From: Streptomyces sp. CB00455
Lineage (GTDB): Bacteria > Actinomycetota > Actinomycetes > Streptomycetales > Streptomycetaceae
Assembly (NCBI RefSeq): GCF_001905445.1
Contig: NZ_LIVQ01000006.1
Coordinates: forward strand, 62,001 to 126,000
Direction of reading: 5' to 3'
DNA: 64,000 bases
Below the pieces are notes generated by a model. It was given only the letters and a program-made list of their open reading frames with translations, had not been told where the DNA came from and made no database searches. Numbering within the stretch: position 1 is the first letter of the stretch; each line of letters begins with the position of its first letter. This document shows, piece by piece, positions 7,549 through 15,935 of this stretch. The translations under genes were made by a program, and so were the position numbers.

Positions 7549-10101
7549 ATGTTCCGTACCGCCCTGCGCAACGTCCTCGCGCACAAGGCCAGGCTGCTGA
7601 TGACGGTGCTCGCCGTCACCCTCGGCGTCGCCTTCGTCTCCGGCACCCTCGTCTTCACCGACACCCTCGGCAAGGCCCTTTCCGGGCAGTCCGCGAAGAG
7701 CTACGACGGCGTCGCCGTCTCCGTCACCTCGTACGGCCAGACCCGCGACGACGACGGCAACAAGCAGGGCGAGCCCGGCATCAGCCGGCAGACCCTCGAC
7801 AAGGTCGCCAAGGTGAACGGCGTCGACACCGTCTCCGGCCGGGTCACCGGCTTCGCCGGAGTCGGCGACGAGGACGGCAGGCTGATCGGCTCCGGCTGGG
7901 CCAACAAGGGCTCCAACTACGCCCCCGCCAAGGACGGCAAGGACCCGCGCTACCACTTCACCGAGGGCACCGGGCCGGCCGGCGCCGACGAGATCGCCCT
8001 CGACAAGGAGAGCGCGAGCACGGGCAGGTACAAGGTCGGCGACAAGGTCCGCGTCGCCACCAACGGCCCGGTGAAGGAGTACTCCCTCACCGGTGTCTTC
8101 ACCACCGAGGACGGCGCCGTCAACGCCGGCGGCAGCCTGGTCCTCTTCGACACCGCCGTCGCCCAGCAGCTCTACCTCAAGCCCGGCTTCTTCGACGAGC
8201 TCTCCGTCAGCGCCAAGGCCGGCGCCTCCGCCGACCGGTTGCTCGCCGACATCGAGCCGCTGCTCGACGGCAAGAGCACCAAGGCCCAGACCGGCAAGGC
8301 GCTGGCCGCGGAGCAGGCCGCTTCCATCGAGCGGGAGATGAGCGGCATGAGCACCATGCTGCTCGCCTTCGCCGGCATCTCCCTCTTCGTCGGCGTCTTC
8401 CTGATCTACAACACCTTCACGATGCTGGTCACCCAGCGCACCAGGGAACTGGCCCTGCTGCGCGCCGTCGGCGCCAACCGCGGCCAGGTCGTGCGCTCGG
8501 TCCTCGCCGAGGCCCTGGTCGTCGGCGTCCTCTCCGCCGCCATCGGCCTGCTCGGCGGCATCGGCCTCGCGGTCGGCATGCGCTCGCTGATGGACTCCCT
8601 GGGCGCCCGGATCCCGGCCGGTGACCTCGTGATCGCCCCCGGCACGATCATCGCGGCCCTGGTCATCGGTGTCCTCGTGACCACGCTCGCCGCCCTGGTG
8701 CCCGCCTGGCGCACCGGCCGGATCGCCCCCGTCGCCGCCATGGGCAGCGCCCACCTGCCGGCCAGTGCGAAGTCCCTGGTGCTGCGCAACGTCCTCGGCT
8801 GCATCATCGGCGCGCTCGGCGTCGGCCTCGTCCTGCTCGGTGTGAAGTCCGGCGGCGAGAGCGGCCGGACCCTGATCGGCGGCGGCGCGTTCTCCCTGCT
8901 CATCGGCCTGATCGTGCTGCTGCCGCTGCTCTGCGGGCCGTTCATCTCGGCCGTCCGCCCGGCGCTGCAGAAGCTGTTCGGCGTGCCCGGCAAGCTGGCC
9001 GCGCAGAACGCGGTGCGCAACCCGCGCCGCACCGCCGTCACGGCCGCCTCCCTGGCCATCGGGCTGACCCTGGTCACGGCCCTGTCGGTGCTCGGAGTCA
9101 CCATGGGCAAGGCCGTGGACCGGATGAGCACGGACAAGCTCAAGGCCGACTACAAGGTCTCCATGTCCGGCGACATCGGCTACCTCGACAAGTCGGTGGC
9201 CGAGACCCTGGCCAAGGCGCCCGGCATCAAGGCCGTCTCCCCGCAGGTCGCCGGCTACTTCCGGATGGGCGAGGAGTTCCGCTCCGTCTCCGGCGTCACC
9301 CCGGGCACCATCGGCGACCTGCTGAACATCGAGGTCCTCGGCGGCTCGCTGGACGCTCTCGGCAAGGGCGAGGTCGCGGTCGCGGAGAAGACGGCCAAGG
9401 AGCAGAAGCTCTCGGTCGGCTCCACCCTCCAGGTCCAGTTCGACGACGGCCAGAAGGGCACGCTGAAGGTCGGCGCGCTCTACAAGGACATGGAGGGCCT
9501 GCTCTCCCCCTACGTCGTCGACGAGAAGGTCCTGAACGCCCACAGCGACGAGCCCTCCATCCGCGAGGTGTACGTCAACACCACGGGCGGCGAGTCCAAG
9601 GCGGCCGAGAAGGCCGTCGTCGACGCGCTCGGCAACAACCCGGCGATGACGGTCGCCACCCAGCAGGACATGCGCAACGAGATGGGCGGCCTCATCAACA
9701 TGGCGCTGAACATCATGTACGGCCTGCTCGGCATGGCGCTGATCATCTCCGTCCTCGGCGTGGTCAACACCCTGGCGATGTCCGTCTTCGAGCGGACCCA
9801 GGAGATCGGCATGCTGCGGGCGATCGGCCTCGACCGGGGCCGGGTCAAGAACATGATCCGCCTGGAGGCCGTGGTCATCTCCCTCTTCGGCGCGGTCCTC
9901 GGTGTCGCCATCGGCGTCTTCCTCGCCTGGTCGCTGGGCACCACCTTCGCCAAGTCCGTTCCGGACTACCAGCTGGTCCTGCCGTGGGACCGGATCGGCG
10001 TCTTCCTCCTGCTGGCCGCCGTGGTCGGGGTCCTGGCCGCCATGTGGCCGGCCCGCAGCGCCGCCCGGCTGAACATGCTGACGGCCATCAAGACCGAGTA
10101 G
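7549..10101 (+). CDS. FtsX/MacB-like ABC transporter permease
   Basis: An 850-residue permease with two FtsX-type halves. An N-terminal membrane segment (LLMTVLAVTLGVAFVSGTLVFTD) is followed by a large extracytoplasmic domain to about residue 265, three membrane helices, a central pair, a second MacB-type periplasmic-like domain (about 530-710) and three C-terminal helices ending in the conserved MWPARSAARLNMLTAIK. The motif TRELALLRAVGANRGQV and its C-terminal counterpart TQEIGMLRAIGLDRGRV are the coupling segments that contact the ATPase. Ten-helix permeases of this type are frequent in actinobacteria. No two-component system flanks it, unlike bacitracin-sensing BceAB modules. The start is the ATG directly before FRTALRNVLAHKARLL. 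Confidence 0.9.
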   Translation: MFRTALRNVLAHKARLLMTVLAVTLGVAFVSGTLVFTDTLGKALSGQSAKSYDGVAVSVTSYGQTRDDDGNKQGEPGISRQTLDKVAKVNGVDTVSGRVTGFAGVGDEDGRLIGSGWANKGSNYAPAKDGKDPRYHFTEGTGPAGADEIALDKESASTGRYKVGDKVRVATNGPVKEYSLTGVFTTEDGAVNAGGSLVLFDTAVAQQLYLKPGFFDELSVSAKAGASADRLLADIEPLLDGKSTKAQTGKALAAEQAASIEREMSGMSTMLLAFAGISLFVGVFLIYNTFTMLVTQRTRELALLRAVGANRGQVVRSVLAEALVVGVLSAAIGLLGGIGLAVGMRSLMDSLGARIPAGDLVIAPGTIIAALVIGVLVTTLAALVPAWRTGRIAPVAAMGSAHLPASAKSLVLRNVLGCIIGALGVGLVLLGVKSGGESGRTLIGGGAFSLLIGLIVLLPLLCGPFISAVRPALQKLFGVPGKLAAQNAVRNPRRTAVTAASLAIGLTLVTALSVLGVTMGKAVDRMSTDKLKADYKVSMSGDIGYLDKSVAETLAKAPGIKAVSPQVAGYFRMGEEFRSVSGVTPGTIGDLLNIEVLGGSLDALGKGEVAVAEKTAKEQKLSVGSTLQVQFDDGQKGTLKVGALYKDMEGLLSPYVVDEKVLNAHSDEPSIREVYVNTTGGESKAAEKAVVDALGNNPAMTVATQQDMRNEMGGLINMALNIMYGLLGMALIISVLGVVNTLAMSVFERTQEIGMLRAIGLDRGRVKNMIRLEAVVISLFGAVLGVAIGVFLAWSLGTTFAKSVPDYQLVLPWDRIGVFLLLAAVVGVLAAMWPARSAARLNMLTAIKTE

Positions 10102-10135
10102 CGGCCGGTCCCGGGCGCCGGCACGGCACACGGGA

Positions 10136-10169
10136 ACACGGCACACGGCACACGGCACACGGCACACGG
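10136..10169. repeat. Short tandem repeat, 7-bp unit acacggc, nearly five copies
   Basis: Direct repetition of acacggc directly upstream of a terminator hairpin in the gap between convergent genes. It is probably slippage-prone non-coding DNA. Confidence 0.85.
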
Positions 10170-10172
10170 AAT

Positions 10173-10206
10173 GGAAGGGCCCCGGGGCACGCCCCGGGGC
10201 CCTTCC
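10173..10206. terminator. Bidirectional terminator hairpin
   Basis: Perfect 16-bp arms ggaagggccccggggc and its complement with a two-base centre, between the convergent ABC permease and cyclopropane synthase genes. Confidence 0.85.
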
Positions 10207-10226
10207 GTGCTCCCACCGGGCCGGGG

Positions 10227-11615
10227 CTACGCGCCCCAGGTGCGCAGCCGCAGCGGCAGGCCGGAGTCCCCGCCCTCCCCCGGCCGCACCGCGAGGACCT
10301 GGTTGACGCCGAGCCGGCCGTGCTCGAAGCCCAGCGCGGAGGCCGCCATGTACAGCAGCCAGACCCGCGCCCGGCCCGGCGACGTGTGGCGCACGGCCTC
10401 CTCCCAGTGCTCCTCCAGGCGCGCCACCCAGGCCCGCAGGGTCAGCGCGTAGTGCTCGCGCAGCGCCTCCACGTCACGGACCTCGAAACCGGCCCGCTCC
10501 AGCTCGCCGACGGTGGTCCCGAGCGGTGACAGCTCCCCGTCCGGGAAGACGTAGGCGTCGATGAACTCGTCGATGCGGTAGGCGTCTTCGTCGGGCTCGG
10601 GCCGCCGGGCGATCTGGTGGTTCAACAGGCGGCCGCCGGGGCCCAGCAAGAGGTAGAGCGTGCGGGCGTACTCGCGGTAGCGGTCGGCGCCCACGTGTTC
10701 GGCCATGCCGATCGACGAAATGGCCCCGTACGGGCCGTCCTTGACGTCCCGGTAGTCCTGGACGCGGATCTCGACCCGGTCGGCCAGTCCCTCCTCCGCG
10801 ACCCGTTTGCGGGCGTAGACGGCCTGCTCGCGCGAGAGCGTGATCCCGGTGACCCGGACGCCGTACTCCCGGGCCGCGTGCAGGGCCATCGATCCCCAGC
10901 CGCAGCCGACGTCGAGCAGCCGGGTGCCGGGGGCGAGGGCGAGCTTGCGGCAGACCAGGTCGAGCTTGTCCCGCTGGGCCTCCTCCAGCGTGGAGCCGGG
11001 GCTCCAGTAGGCGCACGAGTACACCATGGAGGGCCCGAGCACACGGGCGTAGAAGTCGTTGCCGACGTCGTAGTGGTGGCTGATGGCCTCGCGGTCGCTG
11101 CTCCTGGTGTGCCGGGGCCCGCCGCGCTCGCGGGCGGCCTCCTCCGGCGGCGGCGGGGGCGCGGGCCACGGCCGGGCCAGGGCGACGAGGTCCCGTACGG
11201 CGGCCCGCGCGCCCGGTTCGCGCAGCCGGCCGGCGGTGGCCGCCAGTGCGGCGGCCCTCTGTGGCAGGCGGGGGCGCAGCCCCGCGGGACGGGGCGCGGC
11301 GAGCCACCGGCGGGAAGGGCCGGTCGGCGGCGCGGCGGCCGCGGGCGGCCGTTCCCATAGGAGGCCCGCCACCCGGTCCAGCAGCTCGAACAGGTCGCCT
11401 TCGACGGTCAGGTCACCCGCGACCCAGGCACGGGCCAGGCCCAGTTCGCCGGGCTTCCACAGCATCCTGCGCACCGCCCGGCGGTCGCGGAAGACGAGCA
11501 CGGGGCCGCCGGACGGGCCGGCTTCGCTGCCGTCCCACGCCCGGATGCGCACGGGCAGCGGGGCGTGCAGCAGGGTCTCGGCAAGAGCAGCCAGCCGCGG
11601 CGCGGCGTCGGTCAT
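10227..11615 (-). CDS. Cyclopropane-fatty-acyl-phospholipid synthase family methyltransferase
   Basis: A 462-residue SAM-dependent enzyme that would add a methylene bridge (or methyl group) to unsaturated acyl chains of membrane phospholipids. The C-terminal half has the family hallmarks: ISHHYDVGNDFYARVLGPSMVYSCAYW, the SAM site LLDVGCGWGSMALHAA and the conserved VEHVG-like motif SIGMAEHVGADRY. The N-terminal 150 residues carry the domain seen in larger actinobacterial members, with a Pro/Ala-rich linker (about 95-180). The ATG follows TGGAGG at good spacing. The gene stands alone, downstream of ndh on the same strand but separated by terminator-like hairpins. A tuberculostearate-type methyltransferase activity is an alternative that sequence alone cannot exclude. 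Confidence 0.88.
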   Translation of the reverse strand: MTDAAPRLAALAETLLHAPLPVRIRAWDGSEAGPSGGPVLVFRDRRAVRRMLWKPGELGLARAWVAGDLTVEGDLFELLDRVAGLLWERPPAAAAPPTGPSRRWLAAPRPAGLRPRLPQRAAALAATAGRLREPGARAAVRDLVALARPWPAPPPPPEEAARERGGPRHTRSSDREAISHHYDVGNDFYARVLGPSMVYSCAYWSPGSTLEEAQRDKLDLVCRKLALAPGTRLLDVGCGWGSMALHAAREYGVRVTGITLSREQAVYARKRVAEEGLADRVEIRVQDYRDVKDGPYGAISSIGMAEHVGADRYREYARTLYLLLGPGGRLLNHQIARRPEPDEDAYRIDEFIDAYVFPDGELSPLGTTVGELERAGFEVRDVEALREHYALTLRAWVARLEEHWEEAVRHTSPGRARVWLLYMAASALGFEHGRLGVNQVLAVRPGEGGDSGLPLRLRTWGA

Positions 11616-11696
11616 GGCGCACACCTCCAGAGGGAATCCGACGAAGCCCTCTACCCACTACGGGGTCCGGATAAGCCGGGAGCGCCCCTGGCACGC

Positions 11697-11740
11697 CCGA
11701 AGGGGCCGCCCGCACCACGGATGGCGGGAGGCCCCTTCGG
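11697..11740. terminator. Terminator-like hairpin upstream of the cyclopropane synthase gene
   Basis: Arms ccgaaggggcc and ggccccttcgg with a nested gcccgc/gcgggc stem. It lies between ndh and the cyclopropane synthase gene, both on the minus strand. Confidence 0.6.
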
Positions 11741-11744
11741 GGTC

Positions 11745-11871
11745 GTACTGGCCTTGCCGGCGTTGCCGGTCCTGCTTGCTGCCGGCCTTGCTCGCTGCGG
11801 CCTTGCCTACTGCTGGTCCTGCGTACTGCTGGTCCTGCGGTCCTGCCGGTCCTGCGGTCCTGCCGGTCCTG
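11745..11871. repeat. Low-complexity tract of ggtcctgc/ttgccgg units
   Basis: The 3' flank of ndh is made of imperfect repeats of ggtcctgc and related octamers, ending in the terminator palindrome. It has no coding character. Confidence 0.7.
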
Positions 11872-11895
11872 CGGCAGGGCCCCGGGGCCCTGCCG
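11872..11895. terminator. Perfect 24-bp palindrome downstream of ndh
   Basis: The sequence cggcagggcccc followed by its exact complement, 12 bases after the ndh stop codon. It is a likely terminator. Confidence 0.8.
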
Positions 11896-11906
11896 GCGGC
11901 GCCGGG

Positions 11907-13292
11907 TCAGGACGCCTTGGCCTTCTGGGCCGGAGCCGTGGCGGCGGCCGGAGCCGGGGCCGGCTTGGCGGCCTCGTAGAACTCCTCGCGGGGGGTCTCC
12001 AGCGCACCGAGGGAGACGACCTCGCGCTTGAGGAACATGGCGAGGGTCCAGTCGGCGAAGACGCGGATCTTGCGGTTCCAGGTCGGCATGGCCATGCCGT
12101 GGTAGCCACGGTGCATGTACCAGGCGAGCCGGCCCTTGAGCTTGATCTTCGTCTTGCCCACGACGATCATCGCGACGCCCTTGTGGAGGCCGAGGCCCGC
12201 CACCGCACCCTTGTTGGAGTGCGAGTACTCGGCCTGCGGGAAGCCCCGCATGCCCGAGATGACGTTGTCGCCGAGGACCTTGGCCTGGCGCAGCGCGTGC
12301 TGGGCGTTCGGCGGGCACCAGGCGTTCTCGACGCCGGCCTTGCGGGCGGCGACGTCCGGGACCTGGGCGTTGTCGCCCGCGGTCCAGATGTAGTCCGTGC
12401 CCTTGACCTGGAGGGTCGGCTCGGCGTCGACGTGGCCGCGCGGGCCCAGCGGCAGGCCGTAGCGGGCCAGCACCGGGTTCGGCTTGACGCCGGCGGTCCA
12501 CACGATGGTGCTGGAGTCGACCTCGAGGCCGTTCTTCAGCACGACGTGGCCGTCCACGCAGGAGTCCATGGAGGTGCTCAGGTAGATCTCGATGCCGCGG
12601 GACTCGAGGTGCTCCTTGCCCCAGGTGCCGAGCTTGGGCCCGACCTCGGGAAGGATCTTGTCGGCCGCGTCGACCAGGATGAAGCGCATGTCCTCGCGCT
12701 TGATCGTGGAGTAGTACTTCGCGGCGTCGCGGGCCATGTCCTCGACCTCGCCGATGGTCTCCGCACCGGCGAAGCCGCCGCCGACGAAGACGAAGGTGAG
12801 GGCCTTGCGGCGGACGTTCTCGTCCGTCGTGGACTCGGCCTTGTCGAGCTGTTCGAGGACGTGGTTGCGCAGGCCGATGCCCTCTTCCACACCCTTCATA
12901 CCGATGCCCTGTTCGGCCAGGCCGGGGATCGGGAAGGTGCGGGAAACGGCGCCCAGCGCGACCACGAGGTAGTCGAAGGGCAGCTCGTACGCCTCGCCGA
13001 CCAGCGGCGTGACGACGGCGACCTTGCGGTCCTGGTCGATGCTGGTGACGCGGCCGGTGAGGACCTCTGCCTTGGGCAGCACGCGTCGCAGCGGGACGAC
13101 GACGTGCCGAGGCGAGATGCTGCCTGCGGCCACTTCGGGGAGGAAGGGCTGGTAGGTCATGTACGAGCGCGGGTCGACGACCGTGACGGTCGCCTCGCCG
13201 TAGCGCATCTTCTTCATGATGCGCTTGGCTGCGTACAGGCCTACGTACCCACCTCCTACAACGAGGATCCTGGGACGCTCCGTGGTGCTCAT
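11907..13292 (-). CDS. ndh: Type II NADH:quinone oxidoreductase
   Basis: A 461-residue single-subunit FAD enzyme that passes electrons from NADH to menaquinone without pumping protons. The FAD Rossmann motif is ILVVGGGYVGLYAA at the N terminus, the NADH-binding Rossmann motif is FVFVGGGFAGAETIGE, and the second FAD site is IWTAGDNAQVPD. The C terminus has the amphipathic membrane-binding region typical of NDH-2, followed by an Ala/Pro/Lys-rich tail. The ATG at 13292 precedes STTERPRILVV. Two Rex-like operator sequences lie upstream (13327-13344 and 13612-13629), which fits the known control of respiratory genes by NADH/NAD ratio in Streptomyces. Confidence 0.93.
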   Translation of the reverse strand: MSTTERPRILVVGGGYVGLYAAKRIMKKMRYGEATVTVVDPRSYMTYQPFLPEVAAGSISPRHVVVPLRRVLPKAEVLTGRVTSIDQDRKVAVVTPLVGEAYELPFDYLVVALGAVSRTFPIPGLAEQGIGMKGVEEGIGLRNHVLEQLDKAESTTDENVRRKALTFVFVGGGFAGAETIGEVEDMARDAAKYYSTIKREDMRFILVDAADKILPEVGPKLGTWGKEHLESRGIEIYLSTSMDSCVDGHVVLKNGLEVDSSTIVWTAGVKPNPVLARYGLPLGPRGHVDAEPTLQVKGTDYIWTAGDNAQVPDVAARKAGVENAWCPPNAQHALRQAKVLGDNVISGMRGFPQAEYSHSNKGAVAGLGLHKGVAMIVVGKTKIKLKGRLAWYMHRGYHGMAMPTWNRKIRVFADWTLAMFLKREVVSLGALETPREEFYEAAKPAPAPAAATAPAQKAKAS

Positions 13293-13326
13293 GGAAACGA
13301 GTATCCAGCACCCGATGGGGGGACGC

Positions 13327-13344
13327 TCGTGAGCCCCTTCACAA
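13327..13344. promoter_or_regulatory. Rex operator (ROP)-like site, proximal
   Basis: TCGTGAGCCCCTTCACAA matches the Rex consensus TTGTGAANNNNTTCACAA except at two positions. It lies 35 bases upstream of the ndh start codon. Confidence 0.7.
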
Positions 13345-13611
13345 GGTGTCGGGGTGCCTCTGCTACACTCCGCCGCCCACGTGACGGAGGTCATGGCGCG
13401 CACCGGGAACCACGGTGTGGCCGGAGTCGTTGTTCACCCGTCCTGAACTGGCCCGTAGGCCCTCCGGCGGACTGGACCACCGGGTTCGCGGACACCTGCC
13501 GACGAGGCGCCCGAACCTCCCCGGTTCCCTCCATGACCCGGCCAATCGACGCCTTCGGGGCCCGGGAACCCGCCGAAAGCACCTTCGGAGGCCGTCTCAG
13601 GCTTCTTTTCC

Positions 13612-13629
13612 TTGTGAAGAACTTCACGA
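13612..13629. promoter_or_regulatory. Rex operator (ROP)-like site, distal
   Basis: TTGTGAAGAACTTCACGA matches the same consensus with one mismatch. It lies 320 bases upstream of ndh, just downstream of the ppx terminator region, so it would act on a distal ndh promoter with a long leader. Confidence 0.6.
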
Positions 13630-13697
13630 AGTTTCTCCTGAGCCCCCCGTGAAACAGGCCCGGCGGACCCCAACTAGGGCCCGCCGGCGGCGTTTCA

Positions 13698-13727
13698 CGG
13701 CGCTCCGGTCGGGCGACCGGAGCGCCG
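13698..13727. terminator. Terminator hairpin downstream of ppx
   Basis: Perfect 14-bp arms cggcgctccggtcg and its complement with a two-base loop, 20 bases after the stop. A second, imperfect hairpin (arms near 13647-13666 and 13681-13700, beginning ccgtgaaac) overlaps it. Confidence 0.75.
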
Positions 13728-13746
13728 CTTCGGAGCGGTTCGCGCG

Positions 13747-14736
13747 TCAGGAGCGCTGCTTGCCGGCCTCGGCCTCTTCCGCGGTCCTGATCGCGATCCC
13801 GTCGAGGATGTCGTGCTCCGAGACGACCACCTCCGCGGCCCCGATGCGCTCCATGATCGCCAGAAGGACCAGCGCGCCGGCGCCGATCACGTCCACCCGC
13901 CCGGGGTGCATCACGGGGATCGCGGCGCGCTCCGCGTGGGTCGACGTCAGCATCCGCTCGGTGATCGCACGGACCTGGTCGCGGGAGACGCGCGCGTGGT
14001 GGATGGCCGCGCTGTCGTACGCGGGCAGCCCGAGCGCGATCGCGGCGATCGTGGTCACCGAACCGGCCAGACCCACCAGGGTGCGGGCCTCGCCCAGCGG
14101 GACGGCCTCGGCGGCCAGGTCCAGGGCCGCTTCGATGTCGGCCCTCATGGCGGCCACCTGCGCCTCGGTCGGCGGGTCGGTGACCCGGCCGTCCACCACC
14201 AGGTGGCGCTCCGTCATGCGGACGCAGCCCACGTCCACGGACCGGGCGGCCCGGACGTGGTCCTCGCCGACGACGAACTCGGTCGAGCCGCCGCCGATGT
14301 CCACGACCAGGTACGGCTTGGCGAGGTCGTCGCGGCCGGTCAGCTCCTCGGTCGCGCCGGTGAAGGAGAACTCCGCCTCCTGGTCCCCGGAGATCACCTC
14401 GGGCTCGACGCCCAGGATGTCCAGCACCCCCCGGACGAACTCGTCCCGGTTCTCGGCGTCCCGGGAGGCGGAGGTCGCCACGAAGCGCACCCGCTCCGCT
14501 CCGAGTTCCTTGATGACGGCCGCGTACTCGCGGCAGGCGGCGAAGGTCCGCTCCAGCGCCTCCGGGGCGAGGCGCCCGGTCCGGTCCACGCCCTCGCCCA
14601 GCCGGACGACGACCATCCGCCGGTCCAGCTCGACCAGCTCGCCGGCCGCGCCCGGGGCGCCGCCCGGCGCGGTGAAGTCGGCCACCAGCAGGCGGATGGA
14701 GTTCGTCCCGCAGTCGATGGCCGCGACCCTGGTCAT
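13747..14736 (-). CDS. ppx: Ppx/GppA family exopolyphosphatase
   Basis: A 329-residue member of the ASKHA fold. The first phosphate loop is AAIDCGTNSIRLLVAD, the second VVDIGGGSTEFVVG, and the adenosine-type motif LVGLAGSVTTIAA is conserved. The length matches the short two-domain actinobacterial Ppx proteins, which hydrolyse polyphosphate or guanosine pentaphosphate. The start overlaps the stop of the DUF501 gene as ATGA, so translation is likely coupled. The gene order DUF501-ppx downstream of divIC and eno is widely conserved in actinobacteria, linking it to growth-phase housekeeping rather than a specific pathway. Confidence 0.9.
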   Translation of the reverse strand: MTRVAAIDCGTNSIRLLVADFTAPGGAPGAAGELVELDRRMVVVRLGEGVDRTGRLAPEALERTFAACREYAAVIKELGAERVRFVATSASRDAENRDEFVRGVLDILGVEPEVISGDQEAEFSFTGATEELTGRDDLAKPYLVVDIGGGSTEFVVGEDHVRAARSVDVGCVRMTERHLVVDGRVTDPPTEAQVAAMRADIEAALDLAAEAVPLGEARTLVGLAGSVTTIAAIALGLPAYDSAAIHHARVSRDQVRAITERMLTSTHAERAAIPVMHPGRVDVIGAGALVLLAIMERIGAAEVVVSEHDILDGIAIRTAEEAEAGKQRS

Positions 14737-15287
14737 GCGCCCGCCTCCTCGCCGCCGGCGGCCTGCGGGCCCCCGCACGGGGTGACGCAGGCGCCCTTGG
14801 CCCACCACTCGGGCAGCATGGCCAGCGCCTCGTCGCCGAAGGGGTTCACGCCCGGGCCCGCAGCCAGGGAGTGGCCCACCAGCACGTGCAGGCACTTCAC
14901 CCGGTCGGGCATGCCGCCGGCGCTCGGGAAGCCCTGGAGCACTTCGATGGCGTCGCGGCGCCGGATGTAGTCCTCGTGCGCGGCCCGGTAGGCGGCGGCG
15001 AGTTCGGGGTCCTCGGCGAGCCGGGCCTGCATCTCCTTCATGACCCCGTTGGCCTCCAGCGTGCCGATCGCGGAGGCCGCGCGGGGACACGTCAGGTAGT
15101 ACAGCGTCGGGAAGGGGGTGCCGTCGGGGAGCCGGGGGGCGGTCTCCACCACGTCCGGCTGGCCGCAGGGGCAGCGGTGGGCGATGGCGCGCAGCCCGCG
15201 CGGGGGGCGTCCGAGCTGCTGCTCGAACGCCTCGATGTCCGCGTCGGTCGGCTCGGTCCGGTCGGTCTGGGGCGGGGGCGTCTGCAT
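14733..15287 (-). CDS. DUF501 domain-containing protein
   Basis: A 184-residue soluble protein. The core has RCPCGQPDVVETAPRLPDGTPFPTLYYLTCPRA and GMPDRVKCLHVLVGHSLAAGPGVNPFGDEAL, the two conserved DUF501 blocks. The cysteines in CPCG, TCPR and VKCLH plus His residues could bind a metal. No function is established. It is translationally coupled to ppx and follows divIC. The region before the ATG has no strong Shine-Dalgarno sequence (GAAGAGA is 11 bases away). A Pro/Thr-rich N terminus precedes the domain. Confidence 0.85.
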   Translation of the reverse strand: MQTPPPQTDRTEPTDADIEAFEQQLGRPPRGLRAIAHRCPCGQPDVVETAPRLPDGTPFPTLYYLTCPRAASAIGTLEANGVMKEMQARLAEDPELAAAYRAAHEDYIRRRDAIEVLQGFPSAGGMPDRVKCLHVLVGHSLAAGPGVNPFGDEALAMLPEWWAKGACVTPCGGPQAAGGEEAGA

Positions 15288-15346
15288 GCCTGGAGGAAGT
15301 CTCTTCGTTCGCGGTTCTGTACGGTGCTATGACGGGTGGTACGGAC

Positions 15347-15835
15347 TCACTCGCCGGGGCGGTCGGCCTTGTCGACGCCGTCCCAGACGTTGGAGTACCA
15401 GGGGCGGTCGGAGCCCGCCTGGCCGGTCCGGTGGCGCTCGGAGCCCTCGGCGGCGGGGTCGGTCATGATGTAGCCGATCTCCCCCGGGCGCAGGAAGTGC
15501 AGGTGCTTGCGCGCCTGCTGTTCCGCGTAGGCGTTGTCCTGCCAGCGGGCCTTCTCGTCGCGCAGCCGCTCCAGGCGGTCCCGGGCGGCCGTGGCGGCCC
15601 GCTGCTGCTCCGCGATCTCCGAACGCTGGGAGACGTACTGGCGCATGGGATACGCGAGGGCGACGACCAGGGTACAGAGCACGAGCACCAGGAGCGCGGC
15701 GCGGCCGGTCAGCCGGCTGCGGTGGACCTGCCGGCGCGACTGCGACCGGTACACATGGGCCGCGGTCCGCTCGCCGAGCTGCTTGAGCCTGGTCGCGGTC
15801 GAGAAGGTGGAGAACCGATCCCGGTTCCCGGCCAT
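15347..15835 (-). CDS. divIC: Septum formation initiator, FtsB/DivIC family
   Basis: A 162-residue bitopic membrane protein. It has a basic cytoplasmic N terminus of about 40 residues, one membrane helix (AALLVLVLCTLVVALAY), and then a coiled coil (QYVSQRSEIAEQQRAATAARDRLERLRDEKARW) ending in the family motif ARKHLHFLRPGEIGYI. DivIC works with DivIB/FtsQ and FtsL in the divisome; in Streptomyces it supports sporulation septa and is dispensable for vegetative growth. The ATG before AGNRDRFSTFST was chosen over upstream in-frame codons because it fits the family N terminus. It lies immediately downstream of eno on the same strand, with a hairpin between them. Confidence 0.9.
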   Translation of the reverse strand: MAGNRDRFSTFSTATRLKQLGERTAAHVYRSQSRRQVHRSRLTGRAALLVLVLCTLVVALAYPMRQYVSQRSEIAEQQRAATAARDRLERLRDEKARWQDNAYAEQQARKHLHFLRPGEIGYIMTDPAAEGSERHRTGQAGSDRPWYSNVWDGVDKADRPGE

Positions 15836-15868
15836 TGATCCCGCCTCCCCTGTGTACGCCCTACGCAC

Positions 15869-15909
15869 TACGTCCCCGCACACGGTACGGGACCGAGTGC
15901 GGGGACGTA
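15869..15909. terminator. Terminator hairpin between eno and divIC
   Basis: Arms tacgtccccgcac and its complement enclosing 15 bases, 27 bases downstream of the eno stop codon. Confidence 0.75.
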
Positions 15910-15935
15910 CGGAGGCTGGACCCTGGCCGCGGTGG

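Noticed and set aside
10136..10169. Possible CRISPR-like short repeats
   Set aside because: Units are only 7 bp, directly adjacent with no spacers, and no cas gene is present.
13434..13673. A 79-codon minus-strand open frame upstream of ndh
   Set aside because: It has no ribosome binding site, contains a Rex-like site and hairpins, and shows no family resemblance.
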